A DNA stretch of 24,916 nt from FEN-727 sp036508635 (lineage in GTDB: Bacteria; Actinomycetota; Geothermincolia; Fen-727; Anoxymicrobiaceae): positions 1-24,916 of the forward strand of contig DATCGY010000172.1 in NCBI GenBank assembly GCA_036508635.1. The letters are read 5' to 3'. Position numbers and translations under genes: made by a program. The number at the start of each line of letters is the position of its first letter. Position 1 is the first letter of the stretch. Below, one piece after another: positions 8,286 through 16,724 of the stretch. The notes below the pieces were generated by a model that did not search any database, was not told the origin of the DNA, and was given only the letters and a program-made list of their open reading frames with translations.

Positions 8286-9257
8286 TCAGTACGTCGAACC
8301 ACCGGTCCCTGGCGTGGTGAGGTTACCGGGCAACTCGCTTTTCTGATCAAAGAGCCAGGCGCCGTTTACGTATTTGAGGTGCACCACGAGTTTTGCCGTC
8401 GACATCAGGCTCGACATCTTTTGAGAAGCGACCTGGTCGCCCGATTTGACCTTGGCCGTCAAGTCCAATAGCTGAACCGTAGCGTCGGTGGCACTCTTCT
8501 CCAGCGTCTTCAACTTGATGTCCTCGTACTTGACCGCGACTGTAGCCAGGTACTTCGAGAGGATGTCCAGTGACGCCTGGTCGGGAGCTGCCTCGGGGGT
8601 GAAGAGGCTCTTAAGCGCAGTGGTATCCCCGGTCGAGAGGGCTTCGAAGTACTTGAGTACCGTCTGCTCGGGGGCCGTCGCCTCGTGCTGCTTCAACACG
8701 AAGAAGTACAGGCCAGCAAGTACCGCGATTATCACAACGGTGGCAACGCAGGCGATTGCCAGCGTCTTTGCGTCACTTCGCTTTGCGGCCCCCCGGGACT
8801 GCGTTCCCGGCATGCCAGGGTGTCCTGGAGCCCCGCCTTGCATTCCGACCGCATGGGGGTCGGAGGGGCAGAAGTAATTCCCCGGAGGGCTCGAGCTGGC
8901 GTCCCCTGGAGAGAAATACTGCCCCGGAGGTGGTGCTTGTGGCATGCCGCCGTACCCGGGAGGAGCCTGCGGAGCCATTCCAGCGGGCGGACCTTGTGGG
9001 GGCATGCCCTGTTGCGGGGCCGGAGGCGGTGGAACCGCACCGAACGCCTGGTGGGGTTGCGCCGGTTGGGCACCATCAGCCTGAGGATAGACCACTTCCC
9101 GAGGCGCGGACGGTGACTGCGGAGCGAAACCACCCTGCTGAGGGGCGGGCTGCCCCTCTGCCGGCGGCACGGCCGGGGCTGCCCTGAGCTTGAGTCCGCA
9201 GTTCGGACATGACCGGCTGTTAGGGGGTATATCCGCCTGGCAGCGGGCGCAGTTCAA
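8286..9257 (-). CDS. Zinc-ribbon, Pro/Gln-rich single-pass membrane protein
   Basis: 323 residues. Residues 1-22 form a zinc ribbon (C3xxC6 and C17xxC20). Residues 26-155 are low-complexity, rich in Pro, Gln, Gly, Met and Ala, with repeats of the PPQGPPAG and MPQAPP type. A transmembrane helix spans about 164-187. Residues 192-310 resemble the small NTF2-like/DUF4878-type extracytoplasmic domain (PEQTVLKYFEALSTGD followed by a beta-rich tail ending KYVNGAWLFDQ). The expected topology is a cytoplasmic zinc ribbon and linker with the C-terminal domain outside. Such proteins are common in Actinomycetota and Bacillota; function is unknown. The start is TTG with GGAG 6 nt upstream on the minus strand. 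A GCGGGAG-TTG-CTCCCGC hairpin lies upstream at 9281-9297. Confidence 0.8.
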   Translation of the reverse strand: MNCARCQADIPPNSRSCPNCGLKLRAAPAVPPAEGQPAPQQGGFAPQSPSAPREVVYPQADGAQPAQPHQAFGAVPPPPAPQQGMPPQGPPAGMAPQAPPGYGGMPQAPPPGQYFSPGDASSSPPGNYFCPSDPHAVGMQGGAPGHPGMPGTQSRGAAKRSDAKTLAIACVATVVIIAVLAGLYFFVLKQHEATAPEQTVLKYFEALSTGDTTALKSLFTPEAAPDQASLDILSKYLATVAVKYEDIKLKTLEKSATDATVQLLDLTAKVKSGDQVASQKMSSLMSTAKLVVHLKYVNGAWLFDQKSELPGNLTTPGTGGSTY

Positions 9258-9280
9258 AGAATCTCCACCTATCCTCTCGA

Positions 9281-9297
9281 GCGGGAGTTGCTCCCGC
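9281..9297. other. Hairpin in divergent intergenic region
   Basis: A 7-bp perfect stem GCGGGAG / CTCCCGC with a TTG loop, lying 24 nt upstream of the zinc-ribbon gene start (minus) and 227 nt upstream of the acyl-CoA dehydrogenase (plus). It could be part of a 5' leader or an operator-like palindrome. The rest of 9258-9523 has a T7 run near 9420 but no promoter I can name with confidence. Confidence 0.35.
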
Positions 9298-9523
9298 GAC
9301 TATCCAGGTCCCGTTTAAGGGGCACATAGTGCTAATCGGAGCGAAGCATGCCGGGCTTTAATCCGAATTGAAGTTTGAACGCTGCTATGATAGGTTTTCA
9401 TACGGTCGGCCCAGTGCTGCTTTTTTTCGGGTGGTTGGGTGGAGGGGTTCAGGGCTGGCAGCCAGCGCTTGTTTCCGGCCACGTATCAGTTAACCAGACG
9501 AGCACACCCCGAGGAAGGTTAGC

Positions 9524-10669
9524 ATGGATTTTGACCTTACAGAAGAACAACAAATGTTCCAGCAGATGGTTCGCGAATTCGCGGACAACGAGATAGCGCC
9601 GCAGGCCGAGGAGCTCGACGAAAAAGGTGAATTCCCGTACGAGGTAGTCGCGAAAATGGCCGATCTCGGCCTTTTCGGCCTCCCGTTTCCCGAGGAGTAC
9701 GGCGGCTCGGGCGCGGACCTCGTCACGTACGTGATAGCAGTCGAGGAGATCTCCCGCGTTTCCGCGTCGCTTGGCATCACGATGGCCGCCCACACTTCCC
9801 TCGGATCCATGCCGATCCACCTCTTCGGCACCGAGGAACAAAAGCAGAAGTGGCTCGTCCCCCTGGCCTCCGGCGAGAAGCTCGGCGCGTTCGGGCTGAC
9901 CGAACCGGAAGCGGGCTCCGACGCGGGCGCGACCAAGACCACCGCGGTCCGCAAGGGCGGTGAATGGGTGATCAACGGGACCAAGGTTTTCATAACCAAC
10001 TCCGGCACCGATATCACGCAGCACGTGACGATCACCGCGGTAACAGGTGATCGTGGCGGCAAAAAGGAGATCAGCAACATTATCGTTCCGAAAGGGGCCG
10101 AGGGCTTCACGGTCGCGCCCCCCTACAGGAAGATGGGATGGCACTCCTCCGACACTCACGAGTTGTCTTTCAGCGACTGCCGCGTTCCCGAAGAGAACCT
10201 CATAGGAGATGAGGGCGAAGGGTTCAGGCAGTTCCTGAAGATCCTGGACTGCGGCAGGATCGGCGTTGCCGCGCTCTCCGTGGGCATCGCCCAGGGGTGC
10301 CTAGACGAGTCGGTCAAGTACGCGAAGACGAGGGTCCAGTTCGGGAAGCCCATCGGCAAGAACCAGGCGATCGCGTTCAAGTGCGCTGACATGCTGGTCG
10401 AAGTCGAGCTCGCGCGCACGGCGACGCTCAAGGCCGCGTGGATGGCCGACCAGGGCCGCCCGTACTCAAAAGAGGCTTCCATCGCCAAGCTATTCGCGTC
10501 CGAGGCCTGCATGCGGATCGCCAGCGATGCGGTACAGGTACACGGCGGATACGGCTACGTCGAAGACTACCCGGTTTGCCGTTACTTCCGCGATACCAAG
10601 ATTCTCGAGATCGGGGAGGGGACTTCCGAGGTCCAGAGGATAGTACTGTCCAGGGGCCTCGGCCTTTAG
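9524..10669 (+). CDS. Acyl-CoA dehydrogenase (first copy)
   Basis: 381 residues, the standard length for FAD-dependent acyl-CoA dehydrogenases, which form the 2,3-enoyl-CoA and pass electrons to electron-transfer flavoprotein. FGLTEPEAGSDAG (about 125-137) is the first ACAD signature, and QVHGGYGYVEDYPVCRYFRD the C-terminal one. The catalytic base is E365 in EIGEGTSEVQR, the position used by short/medium/butyryl-CoA dehydrogenases. The N-terminal FDLTEEQQMFQQMVREFA is typical of butyryl-CoA or short-chain enzymes. The ATG is preceded by GAGGAAGG. The thiolase follows after 85 nt. Substrate chain length is an inference only. Confidence 0.93.
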   Translation: MDFDLTEEQQMFQQMVREFADNEIAPQAEELDEKGEFPYEVVAKMADLGLFGLPFPEEYGGSGADLVTYVIAVEEISRVSASLGITMAAHTSLGSMPIHLFGTEEQKQKWLVPLASGEKLGAFGLTEPEAGSDAGATKTTAVRKGGEWVINGTKVFITNSGTDITQHVTITAVTGDRGGKKEISNIIVPKGAEGFTVAPPYRKMGWHSSDTHELSFSDCRVPEENLIGDEGEGFRQFLKILDCGRIGVAALSVGIAQGCLDESVKYAKTRVQFGKPIGKNQAIAFKCADMLVEVELARTATLKAAWMADQGRPYSKEASIAKLFASEACMRIASDAVQVHGGYGYVEDYPVCRYFRDTKILEIGEGTSEVQRIVLSRGLGL

Positions 10670-10710
10670 CCGCCCTCACCAACAGGATTGCGCTGATACC
10701 AGCTGATACG

Positions 10711-10725
10711 GGCGCGCGTTGCGCC
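10711..10725. other. Short GC hairpin between acyl-CoA dehydrogenase and thiolase genes
   Basis: GGCGC-GCGTT-GCGCC stem-loop with no T-run. It is too weak to call a terminator, and the spacing suggests read-through into the thiolase gene. Confidence 0.2.
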
Positions 10726-10754
10726 TGAACGTTCGATTGAGGAGGTAGATTGAT

Positions 10755-11948
10755 TTGTCCGAGACCGTGATTGTTGGAATGGCGAGGACGCCTTTCGGGC
10801 GCCTCGGTGGCGTGCTTGCAGACGTGAGCGCCGTGGACCTCGGTGCCGTTGCGATAAAGGGAGCTATGGAGAGGGCCGGGCTGTCCGGTGACCAGGTCGA
10901 TTACGTAATACTCGGCCAGGTTCTGCAGGGCGGAAGCGGCCAGATGCCCGCTCGCCAGGCTTCGCTCAAGGCGGGCATGCCTCTCACTGTGCCCACGCTG
11001 CTTGTCAACAAGGTCTGCATCTCGAGCATAAGCGCTCTGGTGACGGCCGACCAGATCATCAGGGCCGGGGACGCCGACCTGATAGTGACTGGCGGAATGG
11101 ACAGCATGAGCCAGGGCTGCTACTACCTGCCCAAGGCCCGCTTCGGTTACAGGATGGGCAACGGCAAGATCATCGACGGCATGGTCCACGACGCCCTCTG
11201 GTGCTCCATAAACGACTGGCACATGGGCGAGGGCACAGACAGGGTCGCCGAGGAGTTCGGCACGACCCGCGAGCAGCAGGACTTCTGGTCGGCGCGCAGC
11301 CAGCGGCGTGCGGCCGCCGCGCAGGAGGCCGGCAAGTTTGCCGAGGAGATAGTCCCCGTCGACGTCAAGAAGAAGAAAGAGATAATCTCCATAGACAAGG
11401 ACGAGCACATAAGGCCCGAGACCACGGTCGAGTCGCTCTCCAAGCTGCCGCCGGCTTTCCGCAAGGAAGGCGGCACGGTCACTGCCGGTAACGCGTCGGG
11501 CATCAACGATGGCGCGGCTTGCCTCGTCATAGCGTCCCGTGCGAAGGCCGAGGAGCTTGGCTTGCCGATACTGGCGACTGTCGTATCGCACGGAATGGTT
11601 GCGGATAAACCCGAGTACCTGGCGACCGTTCCCGCCAACTCGACGAAGAAGGCGCTCGACAAGATCGGCAAGAAAGTCGAGGACGTCGACCTGTTCGAGA
11701 TGAACGAAGCGTTCGCGGCGGTTTGCTGGCACTCCTCCGTCATGCTCGGGCTCGACCCCGAGACGGCCGAGACGACCAACGTCAACGGCGGCGCCATCGC
11801 GCTCGGACACCCCGTCGGGGCGAGCGGGGCGCGCATCGTGATGTCACTCGTGAACGAGCTTCGCCGCAGGGGAGGCGGCCTCGGTGCGGCCTCGATCTGT
11901 GGAGGCGGCGGCCAGGGCGACGCGGTCCTGGTGCGGGTGGACGTTTGA
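10755..11948 (+). CDS. Acetyl-CoA C-acetyltransferase (thiolase)
   Basis: 397 residues of the thiolase II family, which interconverts two acetyl-CoA with acetoacetyl-CoA or cleaves 3-ketoacyl-CoA. All catalytic residues are present: C88 in NKVCISS (acyl-enzyme nucleophile), H352 in GGAIALGHPVGASGAR and C382 in ASICGGGGQG. GNASGINDGAA is the expected Asn/Gly loop. The start is TTG with GGAGGT at 10741-10746, 8 nt upstream, and MSETVIVGMARTPFG is a normal thiolase N-terminus. Sitting between two acyl-CoA dehydrogenases, it indicates fatty or short-chain acid oxidation or the reverse. The hydratase and 3-hydroxyacyl-CoA dehydrogenase steps are not encoded in the window. Confidence 0.95.
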   Translation: MSETVIVGMARTPFGRLGGVLADVSAVDLGAVAIKGAMERAGLSGDQVDYVILGQVLQGGSGQMPARQASLKAGMPLTVPTLLVNKVCISSISALVTADQIIRAGDADLIVTGGMDSMSQGCYYLPKARFGYRMGNGKIIDGMVHDALWCSINDWHMGEGTDRVAEEFGTTREQQDFWSARSQRRAAAAQEAGKFAEEIVPVDVKKKKEIISIDKDEHIRPETTVESLSKLPPAFRKEGGTVTAGNASGINDGAACLVIASRAKAEELGLPILATVVSHGMVADKPEYLATVPANSTKKALDKIGKKVEDVDLFEMNEAFAAVCWHSSVMLGLDPETAETTNVNGGAIALGHPVGASGARIVMSLVNELRRRGGGLGAASICGGGGQGDAVLVRVDV

Positions 11949-12065
11949 TGGTGGGCGGTGCCGCGAGCGCGGCGCGATGAGCCCTTTGGACAATAGAGGC
12001 TGTCGGGGCAAGGCACCCCGGCGAAGATGCCTGTAAGAAACTAGAGAATTCTGTGGAGGTGCCAG

Positions 12066-13205
12066 ATGTACGAGTTGAGTGAAGAGACAAAGTTGTTCCA
12101 GGAGTCCATCCGGGATTTCGCGAAGAACGTCGTCGAGCCCCGCGCGATCGAGATAGACGAGTCGGGCGAGTTCCCCTGGGACATGGTCGAGAAGCTGAAG
12201 GAGACTGGCTTTATCGGTCTCCCATTCGCGGAGGAGTACGGCGGCGAAGGCGCCGACCTTCTCACCGTATGCATCGCCGTCGAGGAGCTCGCGAAGGCTT
12301 GCGCGAGCACGTCCCTCATCCTGTCATGCCAGGAGCTCGGCGCAACGCCGATCAAGCTCGGCGCCAGCGACGAGCAGAAGAAGAAATACCTTCCCCCGCT
12401 GGCGGCGGGAGAGAAGCTTGTCGCCTTCGGCCTGACCGAGCCAGAGGCCGGTAGCGACGCGGCGTCCATGAAGAGCCGCGCTGTCAAGAAGGGTGATAAG
12501 TACATCATCAACGGCCAGAAGTGCTTCATCACCAACGGCGGCGTCGCCGAGACCTTTACGATATTCGCGATGTCCGACCCCGAGAAGGGCGTTCGCGGGA
12601 TTTCCGCGTTCATAGTCGAGAAGGACTTCCCCGGCTTCTCCGTCGGAAAGCACGAGAACAAGATGGGCATCCGCGGCTCGTCGACGACCGAGCTCATCCT
12701 CGAGGACTGCGAAGTCCCCGCCGAGAACCTCCTCTGGGAGGAAGGCAAGGGCTTCAACCTCGCCATGATGACGCTCGACCGCACACGCACGTCCGTTGGG
12801 GCCCAGGGTCTCGGCATCGCGGCCGGCGCGCTCGACTACGCGATGGCTTACATGAAGGACCGCGTGCAGTTCGGTCGCCCCATCTCCACGCTGCAGGGCC
12901 TGCAGTTCATGGTCGCCGACCTGGCAATGCAGGTCGAGGCGGCCCGCTCGCTGCTCTACAGGGCCGCTACCGCGGTCGACAGAGAGGAGCCCGGCTTCAG
13001 CGCGCTCTCCGCGATGGCCAAGTGCTTCACGACCGACACAGCCATGAAGGTCACCACCGACTGCGTGCAGCTCATGGGTGGCTACGGCTACATGAAGGAA
13101 TACCCGATGGAGCGCATGATGCGCGACGCCAAGATCACCCAGATCTACGAAGGTACCAACCAGATCCAGCGCGTCGTCATCTCCCGTGCCCTCCTCGGCA
13201 AATAA
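12066..13205 (+). CDS. Acyl-CoA dehydrogenase (second copy)
   Basis: 379 residues. LTEPEAGSDAASMKS is the first ACAD signature, LMGGYGYMKEYPMERMMRDAKI the second, and the catalytic Glu is E362 in QIYEGTNQIQR. RSLLYRAA, MAKCF and the C-terminal SRALLG are family-typical. The ATG follows GGAGGT (12055-12060) by 5 nt. It is clearly a paralogue of the dehydrogenase at 9524 but differs along its length, so it is an older duplicate rather than a recent one. It probably acts on a different chain length or branched acyl-CoA. The intergenic gap after the thiolase (117 nt) holds a hairpin with CGGGG/CCCCG arms near 12003-12020. The long inverted repeat starts 14 nt after the stop. Confidence 0.93.
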   Translation: MYELSEETKLFQESIRDFAKNVVEPRAIEIDESGEFPWDMVEKLKETGFIGLPFAEEYGGEGADLLTVCIAVEELAKACASTSLILSCQELGATPIKLGASDEQKKKYLPPLAAGEKLVAFGLTEPEAGSDAASMKSRAVKKGDKYIINGQKCFITNGGVAETFTIFAMSDPEKGVRGISAFIVEKDFPGFSVGKHENKMGIRGSSTTELILEDCEVPAENLLWEEGKGFNLAMMTLDRTRTSVGAQGLGIAAGALDYAMAYMKDRVQFGRPISTLQGLQFMVADLAMQVEAARSLLYRAATAVDREEPGFSALSAMAKCFTTDTAMKVTTDCVQLMGGYGYMKEYPMERMMRDAKITQIYEGTNQIQRVVISRALLGK

Positions 13206-13219
13206 ATAGAGGCACTTGA

Positions 13220-13311
13220 AATATCGGGGTCAGATCTGTTTTTTCAAGTCCCCGCCGGCAACGGCAATCAGAAACGCGGGACTTGAAACTACGGATCTGG
13301 CCCCGATTTCT
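13220..13311. repeat. Long imperfect inverted repeat, REP/MITE-like
   Basis: The left arm (13220-13256) and right arm (13277-13311) are imperfect reverse complements around a loop of about 20 nt. Outer pairing is ATATCGGGGTCAGATCTG with CGGATCTGGCCCCGATTT. Inner pairing is TTTCAAGTCCCCGC with GCGGGACTTGAAA. The GGGGTCAGATC outer motif plus internal hairpin resembles dispersed palindromes associated with REP-associated Y1 transposases. No transposase gene is present next to it. On the plus strand it may also act as a transcription stop after the second acyl-CoA dehydrogenase. Confidence 0.65.
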
Positions 13312-13410
13312 TCTTGGGGATTGAACGAGGCTCTTCGTCATCTATGAGGGATGTGTCGTATGCCGAAGCGCGTTTTCCAGAACGTGATTTCTTAGAAGAG
13401 TATGTATATC

Positions 13411-13905
13411 CTACACCTTATCTCGGGAATGCTTCGCATCCATCTCAAGCAGGTAAGGAGCCACATAACCTTCATACTCTTTTTTCTTCTCGTCCGGTAG
13501 ATCTTTCCATCCTGTAATCCTGCCGCGACACATCTTAGAGCCACACATGCACTGCCGCGGGAAATGGTCGATAGTATAGTTTCTCATCGCATAATCGAAC
13601 GTAATTTCTTCGTTAACACTGATGTCTTTCATTGCAACGAAATCATGTGCGCCGGTTTCATTTACTCTGATACCACAATTGGGGCCACAGGAATGATTAA
13701 CCTTACTTATTAATCCGGCGTGAAGTACATGCTCATTTTCGCTTATCTGTGAAGCATGACTGTGATTCGCACTCAGTACTTCTTCAATAATTCCAACCAT
13801 TACTATGTCGCCAACCTCAAAAGGTTTAGTAGCGAAAATCCCTTCGCCCTTTTCAGGCGATTCCCTTAATTCAAACCCATCATTCGTATTCAGTTCGCGT
13901 GACAT
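13411..13905 (-). CDS. SET-domain protein (putative protein-lysine methyltransferase)
   Basis: 164 residues comprising a compact SET domain: the SAM-binding region SPEKGEGIFATKPFEVGD (16-33), the pseudoknot motif NHSCGPNC (70-77), EEITFDYA (99-106, with the catalytic-site Tyr) and a post-SET zinc motif CMCGSKMC (C119, C121, C126). These are the complete hallmarks of SAM-dependent lysine methyltransferases, which are mainly eukaryotic but also occur sporadically in bacteria. The gene is visibly AT-richer than its neighbours and lies beside a REP-like inverted repeat, suggesting acquisition by transfer (inference). AAAGGAG lies a few nt upstream of the start, which has two overlapping ATGs; the in-frame one is used here. 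The target protein is unknown. Confidence 0.85.
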   Translation of the reverse strand: MSRELNTNDGFELRESPEKGEGIFATKPFEVGDIVMVGIIEEVLSANHSHASQISENEHVLHAGLISKVNHSCGPNCGIRVNETGAHDFVAMKDISVNEEITFDYAMRNYTIDHFPRQCMCGSKMCRGRITGWKDLPDEKKKEYEGYVAPYLLEMDAKHSRDKV

Positions 13906-14056
13906 TCATTCGTCTCCTTTAGCCTATAATCCCCATTTGCTGCCTCCAACACCGATATTTTATCACGATTCAAGACCTGACACTGCCTACTTCTGGCTCC
14001 GGGCGGCCTGGAGAGACCACCCTGAGGATTGTTGAACTAGAGGAGGAGGGGAGGGG

Positions 14057-15403
14057 TTATTCCTCGGTGCGGCTGGCAAGGTCGTTGCGCCATTTTTCGA
14101 GGCGCTCGGCTATGCGGGCTTCGAAGCCGTGGTTGGAAGGATGGTAGTACTTGCGGCCTTTGAGCTTCTCGGGAAGATGCTCCTGGTCGACGATGTGCCC
14201 CTCGAAGTTATGGGCGTACTTGTAGTCTTTCCCGTAACCGAGCTCTTTCATCAACCGGGTCGGCGCGTTCCTGATGTGCAAGGGCACCGGCAGGGCCCCA
14301 TACTGACGGACGTCTGCCTTGACCTGTCCGTATCCGGCGTAGAGCGAGTTGCTCTTGGGGGCCGCGGCGAGATACGTCACGGCCTGGGCGAGGGCGAGCT
14401 CGCATTCAGGCATACCGACAAAGTGGCACGCCTGCATCGCGGCCACGGTGAGCCCCAGCGCCTGCGGGTCAGCGTTGCCCACGTCCTCGCTCGCGAAACG
14501 GATGAGACGCCTCACGATATAGAGCGGGTCTTCGCCGGATTCCAGCATGCGCCCCAGCCAGTAGAGAGAGCCGTCCGGGTCGGAATCGCGTAGTGACTTG
14601 TGAAGCGCCGAAATCAGGTTATAGTGCTCCTCGCCGGTCTTGTCGTAGAGTATGGTCTTTTCCTGTGCCGCCCTTGCGACGGTTTCCGCCGTTATTTGAT
14701 GCGCCCCGGACCCCTCCGCCGCCTCCGCGGCGAGAAACGCCGACAGCTCGAGCAGGTTGAGCGCTATGCGCGCGTCTCCGTCGGCGATGCTTGCCATTGC
14801 TTCGGCCGCGTCCTGGTCGACGGTGAGGTCTTCACCGCCAAGGCCTCGCTCGTTGTCGGATGCCGCGCGCATGACGATCTTAGCCAGGTGTTCGGGCTCG
14901 AGCTGTTTGAGGACGTACACCCTCGTGCGGGACAGGAGTGGCGATATCACCTCGAAGGACGGGTTCTCGGTCGTAGCGCCGATAAGCGTGATAGTTCCGT
15001 CCTCGACGTGGGGGAGGAACGCGTCCTGCTGCGCCTTGTTGAAGCGGTGTATCTCGTCGACGAAAAGGATCGTACGTACATTGTTGAACTTGCGCCGGTC
15101 GCGTGCCTCGGCGATTATCTTGCGGAGCTCGGGCACTCCCGCGGTCACCGCGCTGAACTTGACGAACTCGCTTTGCGTGGCTCCCGCGATTATGCGCGCC
15201 AGCGTCGTCTTGCCCGAGCCGGGCGGACCCCAGAATAACATCGAGGAGATGTTGTCCTCTTCGATGGCCAGCCTCAGAGCCTGTCCGGGACCGACGATCT
15301 CCTCCTGGCCCTCGAACTCCTCGAGGGTCCTCGGACGCATCCGCTCGGCAAGCGGCGTACCCGATAGTGATTTGTCTTCCTGTGCCTGATCGAATAGATC
15401 CAT
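14057..15403 (-). CDS. rarA: Replication-associated recombination protein A (RarA/MgsA, AAA+ ATPase)
   Basis: 448 residues, the usual length. It acts at stalled replication forks as a clamp-loader-like tetrameric ATPase. PLAERMRPRTLEEFEGQE is the N-terminal RarA signature, Walker A is GPPGSGKTT (59-67), Walker B FVDEIHR (114-120) and sensor 1 IGATTENPSF (141-150). The C-terminal region contains the MgsA domain with LIRFASEDVGNADPQAL, GYGQVKADVRQYG, PVPLHIRNAPT and GYGKDYKYAHN. The ATG is preceded by a modest AGGGTG site. It is divergent from the M28-like gene across a 247-nt intergenic region. Confidence 0.96.
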   Translation of the reverse strand: MDLFDQAQEDKSLSGTPLAERMRPRTLEEFEGQEEIVGPGQALRLAIEEDNISSMLFWGPPGSGKTTLARIIAGATQSEFVKFSAVTAGVPELRKIIAEARDRRKFNNVRTILFVDEIHRFNKAQQDAFLPHVEDGTITLIGATTENPSFEVISPLLSRTRVYVLKQLEPEHLAKIVMRAASDNERGLGGEDLTVDQDAAEAMASIADGDARIALNLLELSAFLAAEAAEGSGAHQITAETVARAAQEKTILYDKTGEEHYNLISALHKSLRDSDPDGSLYWLGRMLESGEDPLYIVRRLIRFASEDVGNADPQALGLTVAAMQACHFVGMPECELALAQAVTYLAAAPKSNSLYAGYGQVKADVRQYGALPVPLHIRNAPTRLMKELGYGKDYKYAHNFEGHIVDQEHLPEKLKGRKYYHPSNHGFEARIAERLEKWRNDLASRTEE

Positions 15404-15529
15404 ATCACCCTGTCGCTTTCATGGCATCCAGCGCACTCTCGAACCAATTGTAGCCGAACGAACGGACACCGTGCCTCGAGCTCGTTCGTTACCGGTCCTC
15501 CGGACCTTCTGACATATGTAGAATACAAA

Positions 15530-15557
15530 TTGAGAATGACCGGTGCAGCGATATAAG
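15530..15557 (+). promoter_or_regulatory. Candidate promoter for the M28-like gene pair
   Basis: TTGAGA (15530-15535) and TATAAG (15552-15557) with a 16-nt spacer, about 95 nt before the start codon. The same intergenic region has an AACGAACG ... CGTTCGTT inverted repeat near 15461-15490 that could be an operator or leader hairpin of the divergent rarA gene. Confidence 0.4.
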
Positions 15558-15650
15558 ATAGGCACCACCACCAATGTGACGGTTTACGGCTCATGGTGGT
15601 CGAGCGCGCCATGTATTGGAACAATAGGGGTGCCGGTACGGACACGATAG

Positions 15651-16724
15651 GTGGATATGGGGACTAAACAAGAGTACGAAACGCCTGATGAGGGGCAGCA
15701 GCCTCCCAGACGCAATCTCAAGATGATATTCCTGGTCCTGTTCCTGGCACTGGTTGTGGGGCTGGCTGCGGGCATCGTTCTGAATGCAGTCTATGGCAAG
15801 TCAGGCAAGACGGGCGGGTCCGCGGTCTCGAGGAGTTCTTCCGGCACGGGGTCTAGCGACATCCCGGGGTCACACGACGCGGGTGGGGGCACTTCGAGCA
15901 CATCCTCCAAGGGCGAGACGCCCGCGTTTTCGGGCACCCAGGTGCTCGGTCATGTCGCCGAGCTCTCGCAGCAGATTGGGGAGCGCCGTGCGGGCTCGAT
16001 GAAGGAATCAAGCGCCGCGGACTATATCTCAGGCAAGCTCGGCGAATACGGCTACACGGTCGAAGAGCAATCGTTCACTACCTCGGACGGGTTCGGCTCC
16101 CGCAACATAATCGGAACCAGACGGGGGCAGAGCGAAGATTACACCGTGGCCATCGCCGCGCATTACGATTCGGCGGAAGGTACTGTCGGTGCCGATGACG
16201 ATGCCTCGGGGGTGGGGGTCGTACTCGAGCTTGCGCGGGTTTTTGCCGCGAGCCAGCTCAAGCCGACTATCCAGTTTGTCTTCCTTGGAGCTAACCGCCC
16301 GGGTTCGGCGGACATGAACGAACGGCTCGTCGGGTCGCGGCATTACGTCGATCTCCTCGACAGCATGGAGCGCAAGGACATCGTTGGAGTTATCGATATC
16401 GACTGTGTGGGGCAGGGCCAGGTGCTCGCCCTGAGGACGCAGGGCACCGGGCTCCAGCGACTGAAAGACAAGCTCCAGACGTTCGCGAGCAAAAACAAAA
16501 TTAACGTTGTAACGCTGAATTCATCGCAGGATTCTGATAATATTCCGTTCGAGGACGCCGAAGTGCCGGCGGTCTGGGTGGAATGGTGTGAGCCCGGAGG
16601 AGGTCTCAGCACTGACAACGCGTTCGCCAGCGTAGAGCCGGTCAAGCTCGAGCAAGCCGGCAAGCTGGTTGAAAGCTTTGTAAAGGGCCTTACTTCAAAC
16701 GATCTTGAGGAGCTCAAGTACTGA
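15651..16724 (+). CDS. Membrane-anchored M28-fold protein with degenerate metal site
   Basis: 357 residues: a short cytoplasmic N-terminus, a transmembrane anchor at about 24-46, a Ser/Gly/Thr-rich linker (50-95) and an M28 aminopeptidase-like domain (98-345). Conserved parts include AAHYDS (metal His about H171), GADDDASGVGVVLELAR (bridging Asp about D183) and DIDC (metal Asp about D251). The normally invariant GAEExG is GANRPG (213-218), removing the catalytic and metal Glu. The usual C-terminal YHT metal-His motif reads LST (319-321). It therefore probably does not hydrolyse peptides in the classical way, and may bind peptides or surface components. The start could be GTG 15651 or ATG 15657. 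Its stop overlaps the next ATG. Confidence 0.8.
   Translation: MDMGTKQEYETPDEGQQPPRRNLKMIFLVLFLALVVGLAAGIVLNAVYGKSGKTGGSAVSRSSSGTGSSDIPGSHDAGGGTSSTSSKGETPAFSGTQVLGHVAELSQQIGERRAGSMKESSAADYISGKLGEYGYTVEEQSFTTSDGFGSRNIIGTRRGQSEDYTVAIAAHYDSAEGTVGADDDASGVGVVLELARVFAASQLKPTIQFVFLGANRPGSADMNERLVGSRHYVDLLDSMERKDIVGVIDIDCVGQGQVLALRTQGTGLQRLKDKLQTFASKNKINVVTLNSSQDSDNIPFEDAEVPAVWVEWCEPGGGLSTDNAFASVEPVKLEQAGKLVESFVKGLTSNDLEELKY

Noticed and set aside
13314..13517. 67-codon plus-strand ORF between the inverted repeat and the SET gene
   Set aside because: It overlaps the 3' end of the SET gene antisense, has no recognisable domain, and composition gives no support. It is probably chance.
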